NCBI RefSeq assembly: GCF_037038585.1
Contig: NC_092521.1
Coordinates: 150,316,605 to 150,380,604, forward strand
Source: Patagioenas fasciata
Lineage: Eukaryota; Chordata; Aves; Columbiformes; Columbidae
Length of the DNA stretch: 64,000 nt
Direction: 5' to 3'
The position numbers and the translations under genes are program-made. Below are positions 35,231 to 47,671 of the stretch, piece by piece. The notes under the pieces were generated by a model that was not told the DNA's origin, did not search any database, and worked only from the letters and a program-made list of their open reading frames with translations. Each line of letters starts with the position of its first letter. Positions within the stretch are counted from its first letter, which is position 1.

Positions 35231-38011
35231 ACTGAAGCCAGCATCAGAACAACTTACTTAGCTGTGAAGAGAACTGAAGATATTTGTGTTGACTTCCCAT
35301 TAACATTGATGTGTCATTGTTCATTTCTATTTTATTGAAATGTTATGATTTTTGGCATTTTAATGTAATTTCTGTGGACATTGTCCAGTACAGAGTTCAA
35401 ACCTAAAACTTCTTTTTTTATGTAACCTTTTATTTTCTAAGATATTCTTCAACATATTTTATTTAAAACTAGGTGATTCCAAGGTCATAATGTTCTTGCA
35501 ACATCAGAAACCTAGTCTTCATCAGTAATGCATAGAAAACATGCAACTAAATTAAACTGTAAAGTGAATGGAACAGAATTGCAAAATGGGCAAAAGAGTA
35601 AACTGGTTCTATTTTGGCTCAAAACTAATGGAATACTTCAGATGAGGCAAGGCAAAAAGAAGCTTTCCGTTCTTTGAGGGATCCAAAAAAAAAAAAAACC
35701 AGTGGTGTTGAAATGAAGTATTTACTTACAGGCTTTTTCCAGCAGAGGCAGCGAAAATTGCAGATTTGGCATTAGGTTCACAAGGGAGAAGCAGGAGTGT
35801 GTTGCAAACACGTCTCAGAGGCATTGATGACAATGGACAAGAACTGGAGGTGCTACCCTGAACCCCAGCCTGGACTCTGCCCATGTCCACTCAGCTGACA
35901 GGTAGGAGCCCTCCTTCACAAACCCAGAGCTGGGCACTAGCAACAGGCTTGACCTTGCATTTTCCAGCAGTTCGCAGAGCTTCCTGGAAGTGCCAGTGCT
36001 CCAGAACACCTTGTAGCTCAGAGAAAACTACCCTGTGAAAAGCTGCTGCGCTGGAGATGAATTAGCTGGATGCTGCCTGTCTTGTCCTGGGTGTGGACAC
36101 AAGCAGTCGATTTTCATAGGAATTTAATTATATTTGAGACTTCTCTCCTTCTTTAAAACATTGTTGAAATTGGCTGGGTGCTTTGCTGCGTGCTATTACA
36201 AAATGCTGTGATGCTCTGGTAAACACAAATGTTTTGTGTGTATTTTCTTAATTTTTCTAAAAAGTCTTCCTTGCCTGCTGCTTGTAGTTTCAAGGAGGAC
36301 TGTGTGCTCCAGGACAGGGGACAATGCTGCCAAAATGAGACTGTGTCTTGCAGTATTTCTTTATTTTTAAATGCATGAAGTTCTGAAGGACATATTTTTC
36401 TACAGAGCTCCCTGTTTGGAGAGCGGAATTAAACCCAGGAAAATGTAAATAAAGTCTAAGATCATTCCACAAGAAAGAAATGAAAACAAATGCATGCTAT
36501 AGCCACAGAAAATGTAAGGGACTGACTGAATTCTTCATCCACGTGGATGCCAGGTTGTCCTGCAAAGGAGGATGAATTTGGCTCAGAAGCCAAACTATAA
36601 GTCTGCAGCCTCCTTGGGGTTTGGTTCTGGTGCAGTGGCTCTGTGTTGCTGTGAATGGCACTTTTTGGGAACTGCGCCTTCCTTAAGTAATTCTGCAGCA
36701 GTGCAATCCTATATTTAACCAATTCAGGTATCTTGAAATACTTCATTGCTCAGGTTGAACATCACTGCACAGACCCAGAGATCAAGCGAATGTGTACTTG
36801 GTGCCCATTCTCAAAAGTCAGATGTTCCTTTGTAGAGGAACAGAAGGTGGGGAGCAGATGAAAGAGTGAAAATATTGTGCCAGACTTTCCTTTCCTTTTG
36901 TAAGGTGATAAAACTTTGAGGAAGTTTTTTTCTTTCCTTTTTTTGTTTGTTTTTCTGTAATACTCCCCATCTCTACTTGACTTTGAACAGAAAAGGGATT
37001 ATTTAGGCATGTTGTATTTAGGCTGAACAGTTTCAGATGTAATGGTAACTTAAAACAACCTTGTATTTGTCTCAGAGAGACAATAGGGCAATAAAATCAG
37101 TGAATGCTGAAGTTTTATGGATATCACATCTGCAACAATTGCCTTCATTTCTCCTGGTGCGATTTGGAACAAGAACTTTCTTGTAAATGAGATACTTAGC
37201 GAAGAACAACACACCTTCACAAGAACCCTATCACAATACCAAATATTTTTTTAAAAGTAGATATTCATCTTAGAATGGAGTATCTCCAGCTGACTCAACA
37301 TTTTTCTTTCTTACTGCTCTCCACTTGTGAATAGGTGCATGTCAGTACCTTGCTGTTTGTAACCGTTACAGAACCTGTATGTAAGAGCTAACAGACATAA
37401 AAGCATTCAATTTACATGAAGACAATGTTGGAAAGGGATTCCTTTTGAAAAATCCATCTGAATGTGGAAGATGGTACTTTCAGCATTTCTAAGATCCTTA
37501 TTCTGCTTGTAGGAAAAAACACTGTTTTCTTGAATAGAAGTACACGAAAATTTAGTATTTGTCTGCAGATTGACATGCTGTATTTTAATGTAAGGTATTA
37601 TTTAATAAGAATATAGTGAAGACTGGGCATATACTTTCTCAAGGTCATCTTAAGCTGATTAATGATGGGTTTGGATTAAGCCCAGACAAGGATTTCTTCA
37701 CTGCAGTTTCCACTGTTGTAAATAACTTGTTGCAAGTACATGTTTACAAGGCTTTGGGCTGTAACCTGCTTGTTAGTCCAACACAGACCAGGGGTCTTGG
37801 TCCCGACAGACATCATTGGGATTTTCGTATAAGATGAAGAAATTTTCCCTGCACGGATCAACTGGGACCTTCAGTCCTTCTGTTCAGCAAGGCTGGAGGA
37901 GTGTCCTGTGGGAGAAAAGGAGACCTTGACTCTGCCAGTGTTGGTGAGAATGGAAATCACCCAGGATCTCTGTGGATGCTGTGAAGCAATATCTCCACAG
38001 CAGGACCTCTT
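35231..38011. other. AT-rich intergenic block
   Basis: No gene, CpG island or assigned repeat. It has an A-rich run at 35686-35698. Frames of 60-94 codons on the minus strand near 35815-36746 have no family resemblance. Confidence 0.4.
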
Positions 38012-38100
38012 CATAGAATCACAGAATAGTTTGGGTTGGAAGGGACCTTCAAATGTCATCTAGTCCAACATGCCTGCCATGAGCAGGGACATCTTCACCA
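38012..38100 (-). mobile_element. CR1 LINE 3' tail
   Basis: The plus strand reads TCATAGAATCACAGAATAGT, then a TTGGGTTGGAAGGGACCTTC segment and TGAGCAGGGACATCTTC. This is the reverse complement of the CR1 3' end with both octamers intact. Only about 90 bases remain. It is about 2.3 kb upstream of the CpG island. Confidence 0.9.
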
Positions 38101-38954
38101 TACAGCACGTGGCAGAGTATGGCTGGGTGCTTGCAGGGCAACATCTCCCTTTCAGCTCCTCGCAGCTACCTTCTTCCTTTTCTGGAACAAAATGACACAG
38201 ATTTCTTCTAATTTCCTTTGAAGATGCTGAGGTAGATCATTTCAGCTGTTTTTGAATGAAACCATCTGAAACATTGCTAAAAGCAAAGGCACTTTCTTTT
38301 TTTCCAGTTTATTATAATGATACTGTTAATATTATGATTGTATCCATTACAGAAGTTTCCTTTCAGGTTATTCCAGTTTGGAGTAATCACCATCTTGTTA
38401 GCTCTATAAAAGCACACTCTACTGTAGGGACTTGTGGCCCAAGAGGTATTAAAAGTAATGGTAATAAACAAGTCCTTAGGATTACTTTAACTGAACAATT
38501 CAAAGCTGGAAAAAGGTAGTTATCATAACCATGAACTGAGCTACCGTTATTGCAGGTATTATATTTCACATAAGGACATATAGGGCATAAAGGTACTTAC
38601 TTTTATTCCTGGCATATAAAGTCAAATGTCATTCAAAAATTATTCCTTTCACAAGTATCTTCAATAGAGGAACAATAATTTGCATTAATGCAAATTTAGC
38701 AAGAAATAGGCAGGTTCAGCAAAAAAAGGGCAAAACTCTATTAAAATAGCTTGGCTTCAGGACACCAGCATGAAATTGTATTGAACACCGTTCACTGTTA
38801 GTGCGTAGTGCTGTTGAGAAGAACAAAACCTCAATAAATCAATGCACCATACCACTTTCACAAAAACCCCAGTTTGTACCTTTGATTTTCAAGACTGTGC
38901 TCAGTTCATCATTTGAGGCAACACTTGGCATCACTGGAACTGTTGTACAGGCTG
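38101..38954. other. Upstream intergenic spacer
   Basis: AT-rich unique sequence between a CR1 tail and a MIR-like SINE. Nothing recognised. Confidence 0.4.
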
Positions 38955-39195
38955 CTGAATCACAGAGACCAGCTCTGCGTCCAGTGCTGTTACAGACTTT
39001 CTGCATGGTCTTGGGCAAATTATTCTACCTTTCTTTGCTTCTCTTTCCCCTGCCATTCTGTCTTATCTGTATAGTCTGGACTGTAAATTTCCAAGACAGG
39101 CATTCTTTCTGTGTACATGGTCAGTGGAAAGCCAAACCAAGTCTCAGTTCAGCTGCAGCCCCTGCACATTGCTATAATATTATGCAAATACTAGC
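38955..39195 (+). mobile_element. MIR-type (CORE) SINE
   Basis: The block contains GCATGGTCTTGGGCAAATTA at 39003, matching the CORE-SINE TGACCTTGGGCAAGTCACT region. Next is a pyrimidine-rich TTCTCTTTCCCC segment ending in TCTGT. GGACTGTAAATTTCCAAGAC at 39078, GTGTACATGG near 39111 and TAATATTATGCAAATAC near 39175 follow the tail seen in amniote MIR relatives as I remember it (TTGTAAGCTCTTCGGGGCAG, GTGTTTGTACAG, AATACAAATAAATAATA). Old and diverged. A 143-codon frame across it (38801-39232) is therefore not called as a gene. Confidence 0.55.
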
Positions 39196-40259
39196 TCATA
39201 TCATAGGCATAAATGCAGTGTATTCTATGTAGTGAAACTGAACTCCTAGTAACAGGATCTCCCTCTAAAGCATCTACTCTAAAATCTCAGACAGATGGGC
39301 AAACTGCCACTTAGTTATGTACTGGTTTTAGAAAGCATGAAGTTTGGGAGAATATACATTAATGATGTTTTGTTGCAGCTCTAGCTCATGTTTAAGTGGG
39401 ATTATTCAGCTTCATAGCTACTGTTTTTTTCCCAGCACACTATGCAGACAGAACTACACGCTTCGTGATAGAAAGGTCAAGCTCAGACTGTTCAGTTTCC
39501 AGACAGAAGTGTCAGCTGGCTGGGAAGAGGAGGTGCAGAAAAACAGAAACCACAATTGTGTTACTAGCTGATTCCATTTTAAAGATCACCTGCAAAATTA
39601 AACCACCATGCTCTGTCAAAATAAACCAAGACAAGCTTGTGCCTTTGTAGTCTGGGTTTTTAACTGCTGCCTGTCTTGATCTTTGTCTTTTAAAATTTCT
39701 CAGATAAGCAAAATTTACAAAGATAGCAGCTGTTGCAGAAGGTATTGAAAGCTTGGGGAGCTCCTACAAGCATGGTTGTATGTATGGCACCCAGTGGTAA
39801 GAGGCTTTTTCCTTTTTTATTTTCTTTTTTAAACACTTTTGCAGCTGTAGAAAGTTTCTATCATTTCTTATCCTCATTTTCCAGAGGGACAACACAGTTA
39901 ACTGCATCCAAGATTAGCTTATTTCAGGGCTTCCTATGCATTCAAATCCTTGCTTATGATGTTTTCCACAGCTCAGTTAGAGCATAAAAGCCCAGTTTGT
40001 CCAAACAGATCTACTAAAGCAATGCTCCCACAGAAGACAGTCACCTCCCAGCTGAGGGATATTTTGATGGAAACCAGTCGAACCAGCTAACAATTGGCTG
40101 CCCTTTAAAAGGAGAGAAAAAGATTTTTCAGGTGTTGGGGCACACGTTGATGTTCTGCTAACAAACCTGTAGCAGGAGACCCTTTCCCCGGTACAGAGGC
40201 AGCCACGGCACTGCGTGAGCGCGTTAAAATTACGCTCGTGTAAGGTTGGTTTTGGAGGG
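39196..40259. other. Upstream flank of the CpG-island promoter
   Basis: Noncoding sequence leading into the promoter. It changes from AT-rich to GC-richer after about 40180, where the first clustered CpGs appear. Confidence 0.45.
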
Positions 40260-40260
40260 C

Positions 40261-40267
40261 TGAGTCA
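40261..40267 (+). promoter_or_regulatory. AP-1 consensus site
   Basis: TGAGTCA within GGGCTGAGTCACAGG, a perfect AP-1/TRE core about 130 bases upstream of the CpG island. The site type is established; its use here is inference. Confidence 0.5.
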
Positions 40268-40327
40268 CAGGAGCAGCACGAATAAAGTGCTCCGCTTAGC
40301 TTGATGCAGCTATTTGGATGCCTAATA

Positions 40328-40338
40328 AATATTTATAG
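40328..40338. promoter_or_regulatory. TATA-like element upstream of the CpG island
   Basis: The plus strand reads AATATTTATAG. The minus strand reads CTATAAATATT, which is the better TATA match and would point leftward. On the plus strand it is only a weak TATA. It sits about 60 bases before the GC-rich block and could serve antisense or bidirectional initiation. Confidence 0.35.
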
Positions 40339-40499
40339 CCCCTCACCAGGGAGGTGATTGACAACACGGGGGCAATCCCTACCCATCAGTGTAGGGACGG
40401 ATCCTGGAGGGCGGGTGGGCGTACGCGTACCGGGGCCGCGCTGAGACCGCATCCGCGGAAGGACTTAGGCCGGCCCTTGGCACCCCAGAGGTCCTTCCT

Positions 40500-40843
40500 G
40501 CCCTCTCCGCCAGGGGCTACGGCCCCCCCCCTAGAGCAGGACTCGCCCCGGTCTCTGGCGGGACAAGCGGCCGCTGGGCTGCGCGGCGCGGCCCAGCTCC
40601 CCCCGCGGGGCGGGGAGGGCAGGGCGCTGCCGCAGTGACTGCAGTCCCGCGGAGAGCTGCGGAGCTGCCCGCCCCGCCGCAGCCGGGCTGCCTGCAGGTG
40701 AAGTGAAAGTCGTCGGGGAGAGGGAGGACGAGGAGGAGGCGCGCAGCCGGCCCTGCGCGCTGCAACCGGCGGAGGCTCCGCGCCGCCACCGGCTCTTGGC
40801 GGCCACCGCATCCCGGCGCTCCCCTCGGCTCTGCTCCGCGCAA
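40500..40843 (+). other. Inferred noncoding first exon (5' UTR) of an unnamed gene
   Basis: The plus strand of the CpG island has no ATG between about 40360 and 40843, so a transcript starting here would have an untranslated leader. The block ends at CCGCGCAA followed by GTGAGTGG, a good donor with intron start at 40844. The exon's last base is A rather than the preferred G. An alternative donor, CTGCAG followed by GTGAAGTG, lies at 40698. The start coordinate is nominal, since a transcription start cannot be placed by eye. Frames of 91-147 codons on the minus strand through the island reflect stop-poor GC-rich composition and are not called. Confidence 0.55.
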
Positions 40844-40905
40844 GTGAGTGGTACCCAAAGTTTGCTTTGCCGGGGGAGGGGGTGACCTTGGGGTGCCTAA
40901 GCCGC

Positions 40906-40933
40906 GGGCAGGTGGGGTTGAGCGGGGCGGGGG
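40906..40933 (+). other. G-quadruplex motif at the start of intron 1
   Basis: Runs GGG, GGGG, GGGG and GGGGG are separated by loops of 5, 6 and 1 bases, a canonical four-run G-quadruplex pattern on the coding strand. Further G runs lie at 40872-40882 and 40943-40946. G-rich non-template DNA just after a CpG-island start commonly favours R-loops; that role here is inference. Confidence 0.75.
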
Positions 40934-42754
40934 TCGGTGCTGTGGGGCTGCGCCCCCCACCCTCTCCCGACGGCGCTGCTCTCGCTGCCGCCTCCCGGGA
41001 CCCTCAGCAAACTTGGGGAGGCGAAGGGCAGGGCGGGGCGTCTCGGGGGGAGCGGTGCGGATGTCTGAGCGGCGGGGGAGGCACCGTAGGCTCCGGTGGA
41101 GCGAGCCGGGCGGCTCAGCGCTGACCGCTCGTGGTTGGACTCTGGCGGCCGGACCGGGGTGGTTCGGTAGCGCTCCATCCTTCGGCTAGTCTGCTTGTCC
41201 CTGTGCGTACCTCTTTATGTCTTGTGCTTGTGAGCAAACTTATAAATATGTCAAACTTAGAAGTTGCTTATTGGTAAGCATGGAGTACCACAAAAATTAC
41301 TTTTCCCCAAAAAATATGAAGGGGGGGGTGTATATTGTGTTGACTGTAGTCAGAAGCTTCCCACAACAACTGCTGCGCTTTTTGGAGGAGAAAAAAAAAA
41401 AATCCTTTAAGAATGTGCAGTTTGATTCGGAAGCTTTTCCTGTGAGTCAGGACTAAAGTGCCGCTCTCCGGACGTCTCAAGTGCAGGGTCCCCAAGTCTC
41501 GATGTGCTGCTCGGCTCCCAGGGACTGCATGAGGGTGGAAGATGCTCGGGGGGGTGCTTGGTGTGTGGCTTTGGTTGTGTGTGTGCCCTGAGGTATGATC
41601 TGCTGTCAACCAAGGGCCAACTTTTCTCTGCTGCTGCTGGAGTTAATGCAGAACTATTGTTAACTTAAAGAAGGTCAGAATTTGGTGCATCTGTATTTGG
41701 CGAAGTTCAGCCCTTGCATGCAGTACTGCTGGGCATGTTGATGTAAGTTTCTCAGAAGTGTCGTGTTTAGTGCTTTATTTTTGTGCTGCTGTTTAGAATC
41801 AGTCATTCTTAATTTGTTTTAGTTTCTTGTTCTTTCTCTGTCCTGATACCTTCAAAATATTTATCTGGAGCTCTGCAGATGAGCATTGCGTACTGCCAGG
41901 GAAATCACTGGCTGATTGATTGTGTGTCCTGAGTTGCTCAGAACAGTTGCAGGTAAACTACTAGGCAAAGTATTGCATAGTATCAAACATTAAGAAATAA
42001 ACTTGGAGACTTTTAATTAACAGGCTTTATGCAAGTTAGAGATGAAAGTCAAAGCAATATTTATTTTTTTTCTTCTGACCTTGTGAACTGTGCGAAGTGC
42101 AGTGAGCATGCAGTTTGTATCATCTAGCTAAGAGTCATGTCTTTATATAGTTACCAAGCTAGAAAAATATAACAACTTTTTTTTTTCTTAACTGTATGTT
42201 TACCAAGAAATATAACATAATCTCTGATTCCTTTGATAACACCCAAACAAGTGCATGCAGGAAGTTCTAGGTGTGCAGTTGGTCTTGTTTTATGCACAGT
42301 GTAGCGGGTGCAGTGTTAACAGTGCTCAATGCTCTCTGCAGCCAGAAACTAGATGTGACTTCACGCTGTGTGTTCTGGAGCTCTGACTGATGTGCATAGG
42401 CCCAAAGATTTTATATAATGTCATAGTTCAGGCTTGTGGGTTTTGGAGAACCTTTATTCACAGATCACTGCGAAATTAGAGGAGGACATTTAGTACTGAG
42501 TATTTTTAATGCTTCTGTGCCTGGAACTATGTATTGTTTTTCCCTGGATGGCAGATGAATTATTCTAAAAGTGTTTTGACAATTTGCTCTAGTTTAGACT
42601 GGCTATATTTTCTAAAGCATTCAATGTACAACAATAACACTGTCATTGAAGAAAACTACTGCTTTTAGTTACTTTTTTTTTTTAATCTGGAATATGCTTC
42701 CCCCCTCCATAAAAGCATTGCCTTTGTATTCCTATTCATCTGGGGGTTATTGTT

Positions 42755-42797
42755 TCCTTTTTTTTTTCTTTTTCTTTTTTTTTTTTTTTTTTTTTTT
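42755..42797 (+). repeat. Poly-T/pyrimidine tract
   Basis: Forty-three bases of T with three C, ending in AAACAG. It may be the reverse complement of a retroelement A-tail, or a splice-acceptor tract. Confidence 0.9.
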
Positions 42798-44714
42798 AAA
42801 CAGATAGGTGTTCTGAATAGCTAACTTGCTGTCTCCCTACTTTTGCTATTTGAAATAGCAATCTCCTGTATATTGCTTTGTGATAAATTACTGTGCTGTA
42901 ACTTTTGGTTTAGGCTATAGGAAGAGGTGGAAAAGATAGCTTATCTTTTTTTCCTGATGCATTCCTAAGGAAGACAATACTCTGGAGTGGCAGAATTGTT
43001 TCTTAGGATAGTAAATTAATTTCTCTTCATTGAAGGTTAAAGCTTGGCAGCTGTCTAGTGTCAAGTCTTGTGTAATCGCTGCTGTCCGAGCAGTGGTTTT
43101 GTTGGGATGAGGATGACGTGTAGGCTGCTGTTGGTAATAGTTTGGATTTTGTAAGGTTGCCCTTAGTTGAAGGGCTCTCTTGTGTTTGACATTTGCTGTG
43201 ACCTCTTGCTCTAAGCAAAAGGAGACAGTTAAGGATTTTGAAGCTTGTCTTCCACTCAGAGTTGAAAATGAGGATGTTTAGTTATAGTTCCTCCTCTAAC
43301 TCTCAGCCAGGGTTGAATTTTCACTTTTTTGATATTTTGTTGCATCTCTGCAACACATATGGAAAAATTTATCCATGTACTGAGAAACAAAGTACTTAAA
43401 TGTTGTTTTATAGATACAGAAGTCGTAAAGCAAGACTGACTTATTTTTATAATCATTATCTTGGTCAATCAGTACATGTTTACAGAGGACTATTAGAAGT
43501 TAAGTTACAAACAGTGAAGAAAGCAAAGAGGAGAAAGTAGAGTACGGGTGGCAAATATGGGACTAAGAAAAAGAACAATGCAATGAAGCAAGAAGCAAAG
43601 GATGTGAAGCAAGCTGAGAGGGAGGGAACTGAGGAAATAACTGGGAAAGTGGGGTGGAACTAATGTTAGCTGGCAGGGAAAGAGGAAAAATGTGGATTTT
43701 CTTTTTTCTATTTGACCCATCACTTGTATCAAACTGTAATGAGTTAATGATCTGATAGAAGATGAAAGGTTATTTTTACTTACCATTCCTTAAGCTGATC
43801 CTGCATTTGACATGTTTGTGGTAGGCAGGAGCTCAAGCCTGTAGAGAGGACTTGTACTGCAGATCCAGCTTAGTTATCTTAGCCCGGTTCTGGTAACTGA
43901 TTAATTGATTTTGTGTACTACCTCAGTTCTGGGCTTTTCTGCTGAAGTACCCCATGTGACTGGTTTGTCGTGGTACCTGTACACATTTGCACTCCAGCAA
44001 TGATACCGAGCCTGGGAACAAGGGTGTACCGAGGGTGGTTGGTGGCAACTGCCTTCCCTCAGAAATAGCCTGGCTGGTGTGTAAATTGCTGACCCGGGGG
44101 TGAGGCCTTCCCAGTCCAATGCAATTGTTTGGCACTTTGGACCTCTTCCAAAACAGTGCTTTCCAGCCAGGTATTGCTGATTCCTTAATTCTGCAAAAAA
44201 TAAATTGCTTTTCCTTGAATTTGTTGTCTTGATCCAGTGAAGACTTGTGCATAATACTTGACATCAAGTTTATCTGTAAGTCCCTCTAGATTTGTGTTTG
44301 TAGATTTGGATTCACTAAAGATGTCTGGGAACTTGTATACATAGTTTATATATGCAAAACTGCCTTTTTTCTTTGACACTGTTGAATAGTAGTGTTTCTT
44401 CAATTTTTCATTTAATGTAAGCTGGAATTGGCTATATTCTTGAATGCCTCAGAATTCATTAAATAATGGAATGGTAGTTTTCCAAGTCAGCATGAAATGA
44501 AATAACTCCAAACATGTATATAAAACAAAACAAAAAGTAAAACTCTAAGATATTTGCTGCCAGCACTGAGGTATGCTGCCAGATGATGGGATAATATCAT
44601 AATTTGTGCCAGGGAGGTGGGCCATGCGAGGAGAAGAAATAGGTTTTGTGTTGGGGATGAAATGCATCGGGACATTGTAGCGTCACTCCAGAAATATACC
44701 TTGATGGTAAAGTG

Positions 44715-44772
44715 GGTGGGTTTTTTTGTTGTTTTGTTTGATTGTTTGTTTTTGTGTTGTTTTGTTTTGTTA
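44715..44772 (+). repeat. G/T-rich low-complexity tract
   Basis: TTTG/TTGTT words following GTGGGTTTTTTTG at 44716-44728, the same start as the tract at 18237. Confidence 0.9.
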
Positions 44773-45299
44773 ATGGCATTTGAAATGATCAGTTGTTAGT
44801 CCTTTTGCCCTTTTGCTCCAGTTTCTTGAGTGGGGGAAGGGGAACAAACCCTCCTTTAGCTCCCCGTTGGAAACCTCTCAAGAAACTCTTCACTGATTCA
44901 TTGGAGCATCTCCAAATCACTTGATACAATGTTTGAGTTTGTGCAATTCAATGGTAGATCCATGAAGTCTTGTGGGCCATGGCTGTTTGGGTTTTTCATA
45001 CAGTGTAGCTTTTGTATTTATTACCATATAGTTTTGTTTTTTTCTTTTTTTTCCCCTTGTATATCTCTTCCTTTCTTTTATAGCATTCTGCATCTCTTTA
45101 CTTTAGGGTCTGAATTTTCTCTTTCTAAAGTGCAGTTTGTGAATGTGTGCTTTTTTTCTTTTTATGCAGTATAGACTAAAATCAGTTTGTAGTTCTTAAG
45201 AGGCGCAGGGGAAACTTACTTTTCTGTGTCCCTTCTTTGAGCATGCTGAGAGTCAAAATGATGCCTCCGTGAAAGTCAGTAGGAGTTTGGTTGAGTGCA

Positions 45300-45480
45300 T
45301 CACAAGATGGTTGAGGTTGGCAGGGATCTACAGGAGTCATCTTGTTCAACCTTCCTGTTCAAGCAGGCACACCTAGAGCTGGTTGTTCAAGTGGCTTTTG
45401 AGCATCTCCAATGGTGGAGACCAGGGCCTCTCTGGGCACCCTCTGCCAGTGCTCAATCAGTATTGCTAAAAAAGACGTGG
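45300..45480 (-). mobile_element. CR1 LINE fragment, diverged
   Basis: The plus strand reads AAGATGGTTGAGGTTGGCAG, then CATCTTGTTCAACCTTCCTG, AGCATCTCCAATGGTGGAGA and CTCTGGGCACCCTCTGCCAG. These follow the reverse complement of a CR1 3' end (TGGAAGGGACCT, GTCCAAC, CTCCAGGGATGGAGA, CTGGGCAACCTGTTCCAG). The terminal octamers are decayed. It is antisense to the inferred gene. Confidence 0.75.
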
Positions 45481-47671
45481 GTTTCTTTGAGACAGAACTT
45501 TAAAGGAGTCCTTTCAAGATTTGTGATTGTGAGTGTTTGATGAAGGATGCAAATTAAAACAAATAAAACACCACCACAACAAAAACTTATGGGGTTTTGC
45601 TTATTGCTGAGGTGCTGTATGTGTCTCCGTGCTGCTCAAACTCAGAACAGTTGGCATTTTACTCTTCAGCTTGCCTACCTGGTGCTTCTCTTTCATTCAG
45701 TTTTTCTTGTGATCTGTATCCCAAATGTTTCTTGTGCTCATGCTCATTTCCTTTCCAAGGATGGAGCAGGAAACCTTGCTCGCACTACTGGCTAAAGGAC
45801 CCCTTAAGTCTGGAAGAATGCAAGCTGGTCTGGTCAGATGTAGGAGTTCTGGACAACACACATCCCAACATACATGCATACCCCCTGCTCCTTTTTTTTC
45901 TAGGTGTGATGTTAGGGCTGACCCAGCTGGTGCTGGATGCTCCATCTCTCTGTTCCCATGTCTGGATGCGCAGTTCAAGCAGACCTCTCTCTGTCTGGAA
46001 ACACAAGTCTCAGAGGAGATTTTCTGGGGAACAAACAAAATATGTATTTATTGTAATGTGTTCCTAGAATTTCAAAAATGTTACAGGCTGTGAAATGTGT
46101 TACTGCATGATTAACATTAGCAATGTTACTTTCCTTAGAATTAATTGAACTATATTGCATAAATTCAGTCTTGCCACATAGCTCAGGTATAATGTGCAGC
46201 ATAATATGCAAGGCTGCTTATAATTAGGTATTTAATAATTGTTTTAGAAACTAATTGTATATAGCTTTTCAACCTAGGAAGGTTCTTAAAAGTGAAGTGT
46301 AGCAATATTAACTTTTTCTTATCATTGGCATACTATTTCCTGTTTAAAACAACTTTTTCTTGCAGTACTGCATAAAATGGAATAATAGAAGACCCTCTAC
46401 AAGCATGCCAGAATTCAGCATTACATTACTGTTGGATATTGGGCTGCCAGTGGGGAAAATCTATAGGGTTCTCTTGGGCTCCCATAGAATATGGGCTGTC
46501 AAGATAGTTAAGACTGCGTATTGCTTTGGTAATGGTGAGTCTTACCTTGGAAACTCCATCTGTCTGGCAAGAATCTAAATTCTGCAATTGGGAAATATTT
46601 TCTGTCCTTTATTGCTATGGCTTTGTATGGGAGCTACTTGGAAATGTTTGCTGGAAAAAGTTTTGTAGAATTATTTGTCTTCATTTTGAAATCCATAAGG
46701 ATGGGTTATACATATTTGTTACCAAGTCATGAAGTATGCAATTAGTACTTTGGCTGAACATGTATTATCCATTCAATGAGGAAATGCTTTCCGTTGTAAT
46801 ATATTTTAGTGTGGATAATCCTCTTCTAACATAATTGGAACGTGGAGCTAATACTTAAACATCTTCAGTTTAAAGATTGATGGAATAGTTGTAGTACGCT
46901 ACTGTAATATCAGAGAAGTGCGAAGGAGTCACATATTATAAGCATGACTGTAAGATTTTTGTACTCCATCCAGTCCCATTTCTAGCAATCTCGTATGTGG
47001 TGGTATAGTCATTATAAAGACTTTAACTGGCTAAGAGCTTGCCAGCTTGCATTTGCCAACTATGCTGAAATCCTGGCCAAACTTTTAAAGCGCGTGCAGT
47101 AATCTGCAGTTGGCTGAGAAGAGCGGATATAAATAGATGATATGGTTCTGAATTACAATTGATTATTGAAATTCAGCTAGTATATAATGGATAGCCATAA
47201 AAAGGCAACATTGTTTCACTAATATGAGACTTTAAATTAATGCAGAATTTTTAAAAAATTTATTTAGCAAAGTTAATGTTTATCACAAAATCATAAAATC
47301 TAGCTCATAGTTTCATGACTCTTTGAAAACAAATATATTTTTCTGCTCTTAAAAAGAAAAGAGCTATGGTCTATCATCTAGTTGGCTTCCAGTAGCAACA
47401 GTTCATTATTATATTCAGGGTTAGTAAAAAGTTTGATTAAGACAGTGTATTTTACACGTAAATTGCTTACAGAATACTGGAGAGCAGTGGTATCTAGCTG
47501 ATGGTCTTTTCAAAATTATTTCCATTGCCTTCTCCCAATACTAAATATTTTTGGCCAGATTGGAACTTTAAAAATGGTAAAATACAAAGTCTTATTCATG
47601 GAATCTCTATATAGTACATTTCAGAGGCTAGAATAACATCAAGGGCAAATTGCATGACATGTGGCATGTAT
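45481..47671 (+). other. Intron-like AT-rich sequence
   Basis: No exon could be supported. Frames at 45597-46093 (156 and 122 codons) overlap in several phases and on both strands and match no family. AT-rich homeobox-word clusters occur after about 46900. Confidence 0.4.

Larger units (their letters stand above)
40390..41185 (+). promoter_or_regulatory. CpG island promoter
   Basis: About 800 bases of very high G+C with dense, undepleted CpG, against a background where CpG is rare. It contains Sp1-type boxes (GGGCGGG at 40409-40415, GGGGCGGGG at 40607-40615), a GTACGCGTAC palindrome at 40421-40430, and C9 at 40523-40531. In vertebrates such islands mark promoters of housekeeping and developmental genes. 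The G-rich bias of the plus strand after about 40860, together with a plus-strand donor at 40844, argues for rightward transcription. The gene cannot be named from this sequence. Confidence 0.9.
40844..45299 (+). other. Intron 1, proximal part
   Basis: After the CpG island the sequence is AT-rich, intron-like and free of recognisable exons. A pyrimidine tract at 42755-42797, followed by AAACAG at 42798-42803, makes a strong acceptor-like site, but the sequence after it has early stops in all plus frames and no donor was evident. A G/T-rich tract lies at 44715-44772. Confidence 0.45.

Noticed and set aside
38801-39232. 143-codon plus-strand ORF
   Set aside because: It overlaps a MIR-type SINE and has no recognisable domain. 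Most likely chance.
40386-40960. Minus-strand ORFs of 91-147 codons in the CpG island
   Set aside because: Low stop-codon frequency in very GC-rich DNA explains them. The peptides are Pro/Arg/Ala/Ser-rich with no domain.
42755-42830. Exon beginning at 42804 after the long pyrimidine tract
   Set aside because: All plus frames meet stops soon after the AG and no convincing donor follows. The T-run is more likely low-complexity sequence.
45597-46093. Overlapping 156- and 122-codon plus ORFs with antisense ORFs
   Set aside because: Several phases and both strands are open over the same stretch, there is no family resemblance, and no acceptor/donor pair was seen.
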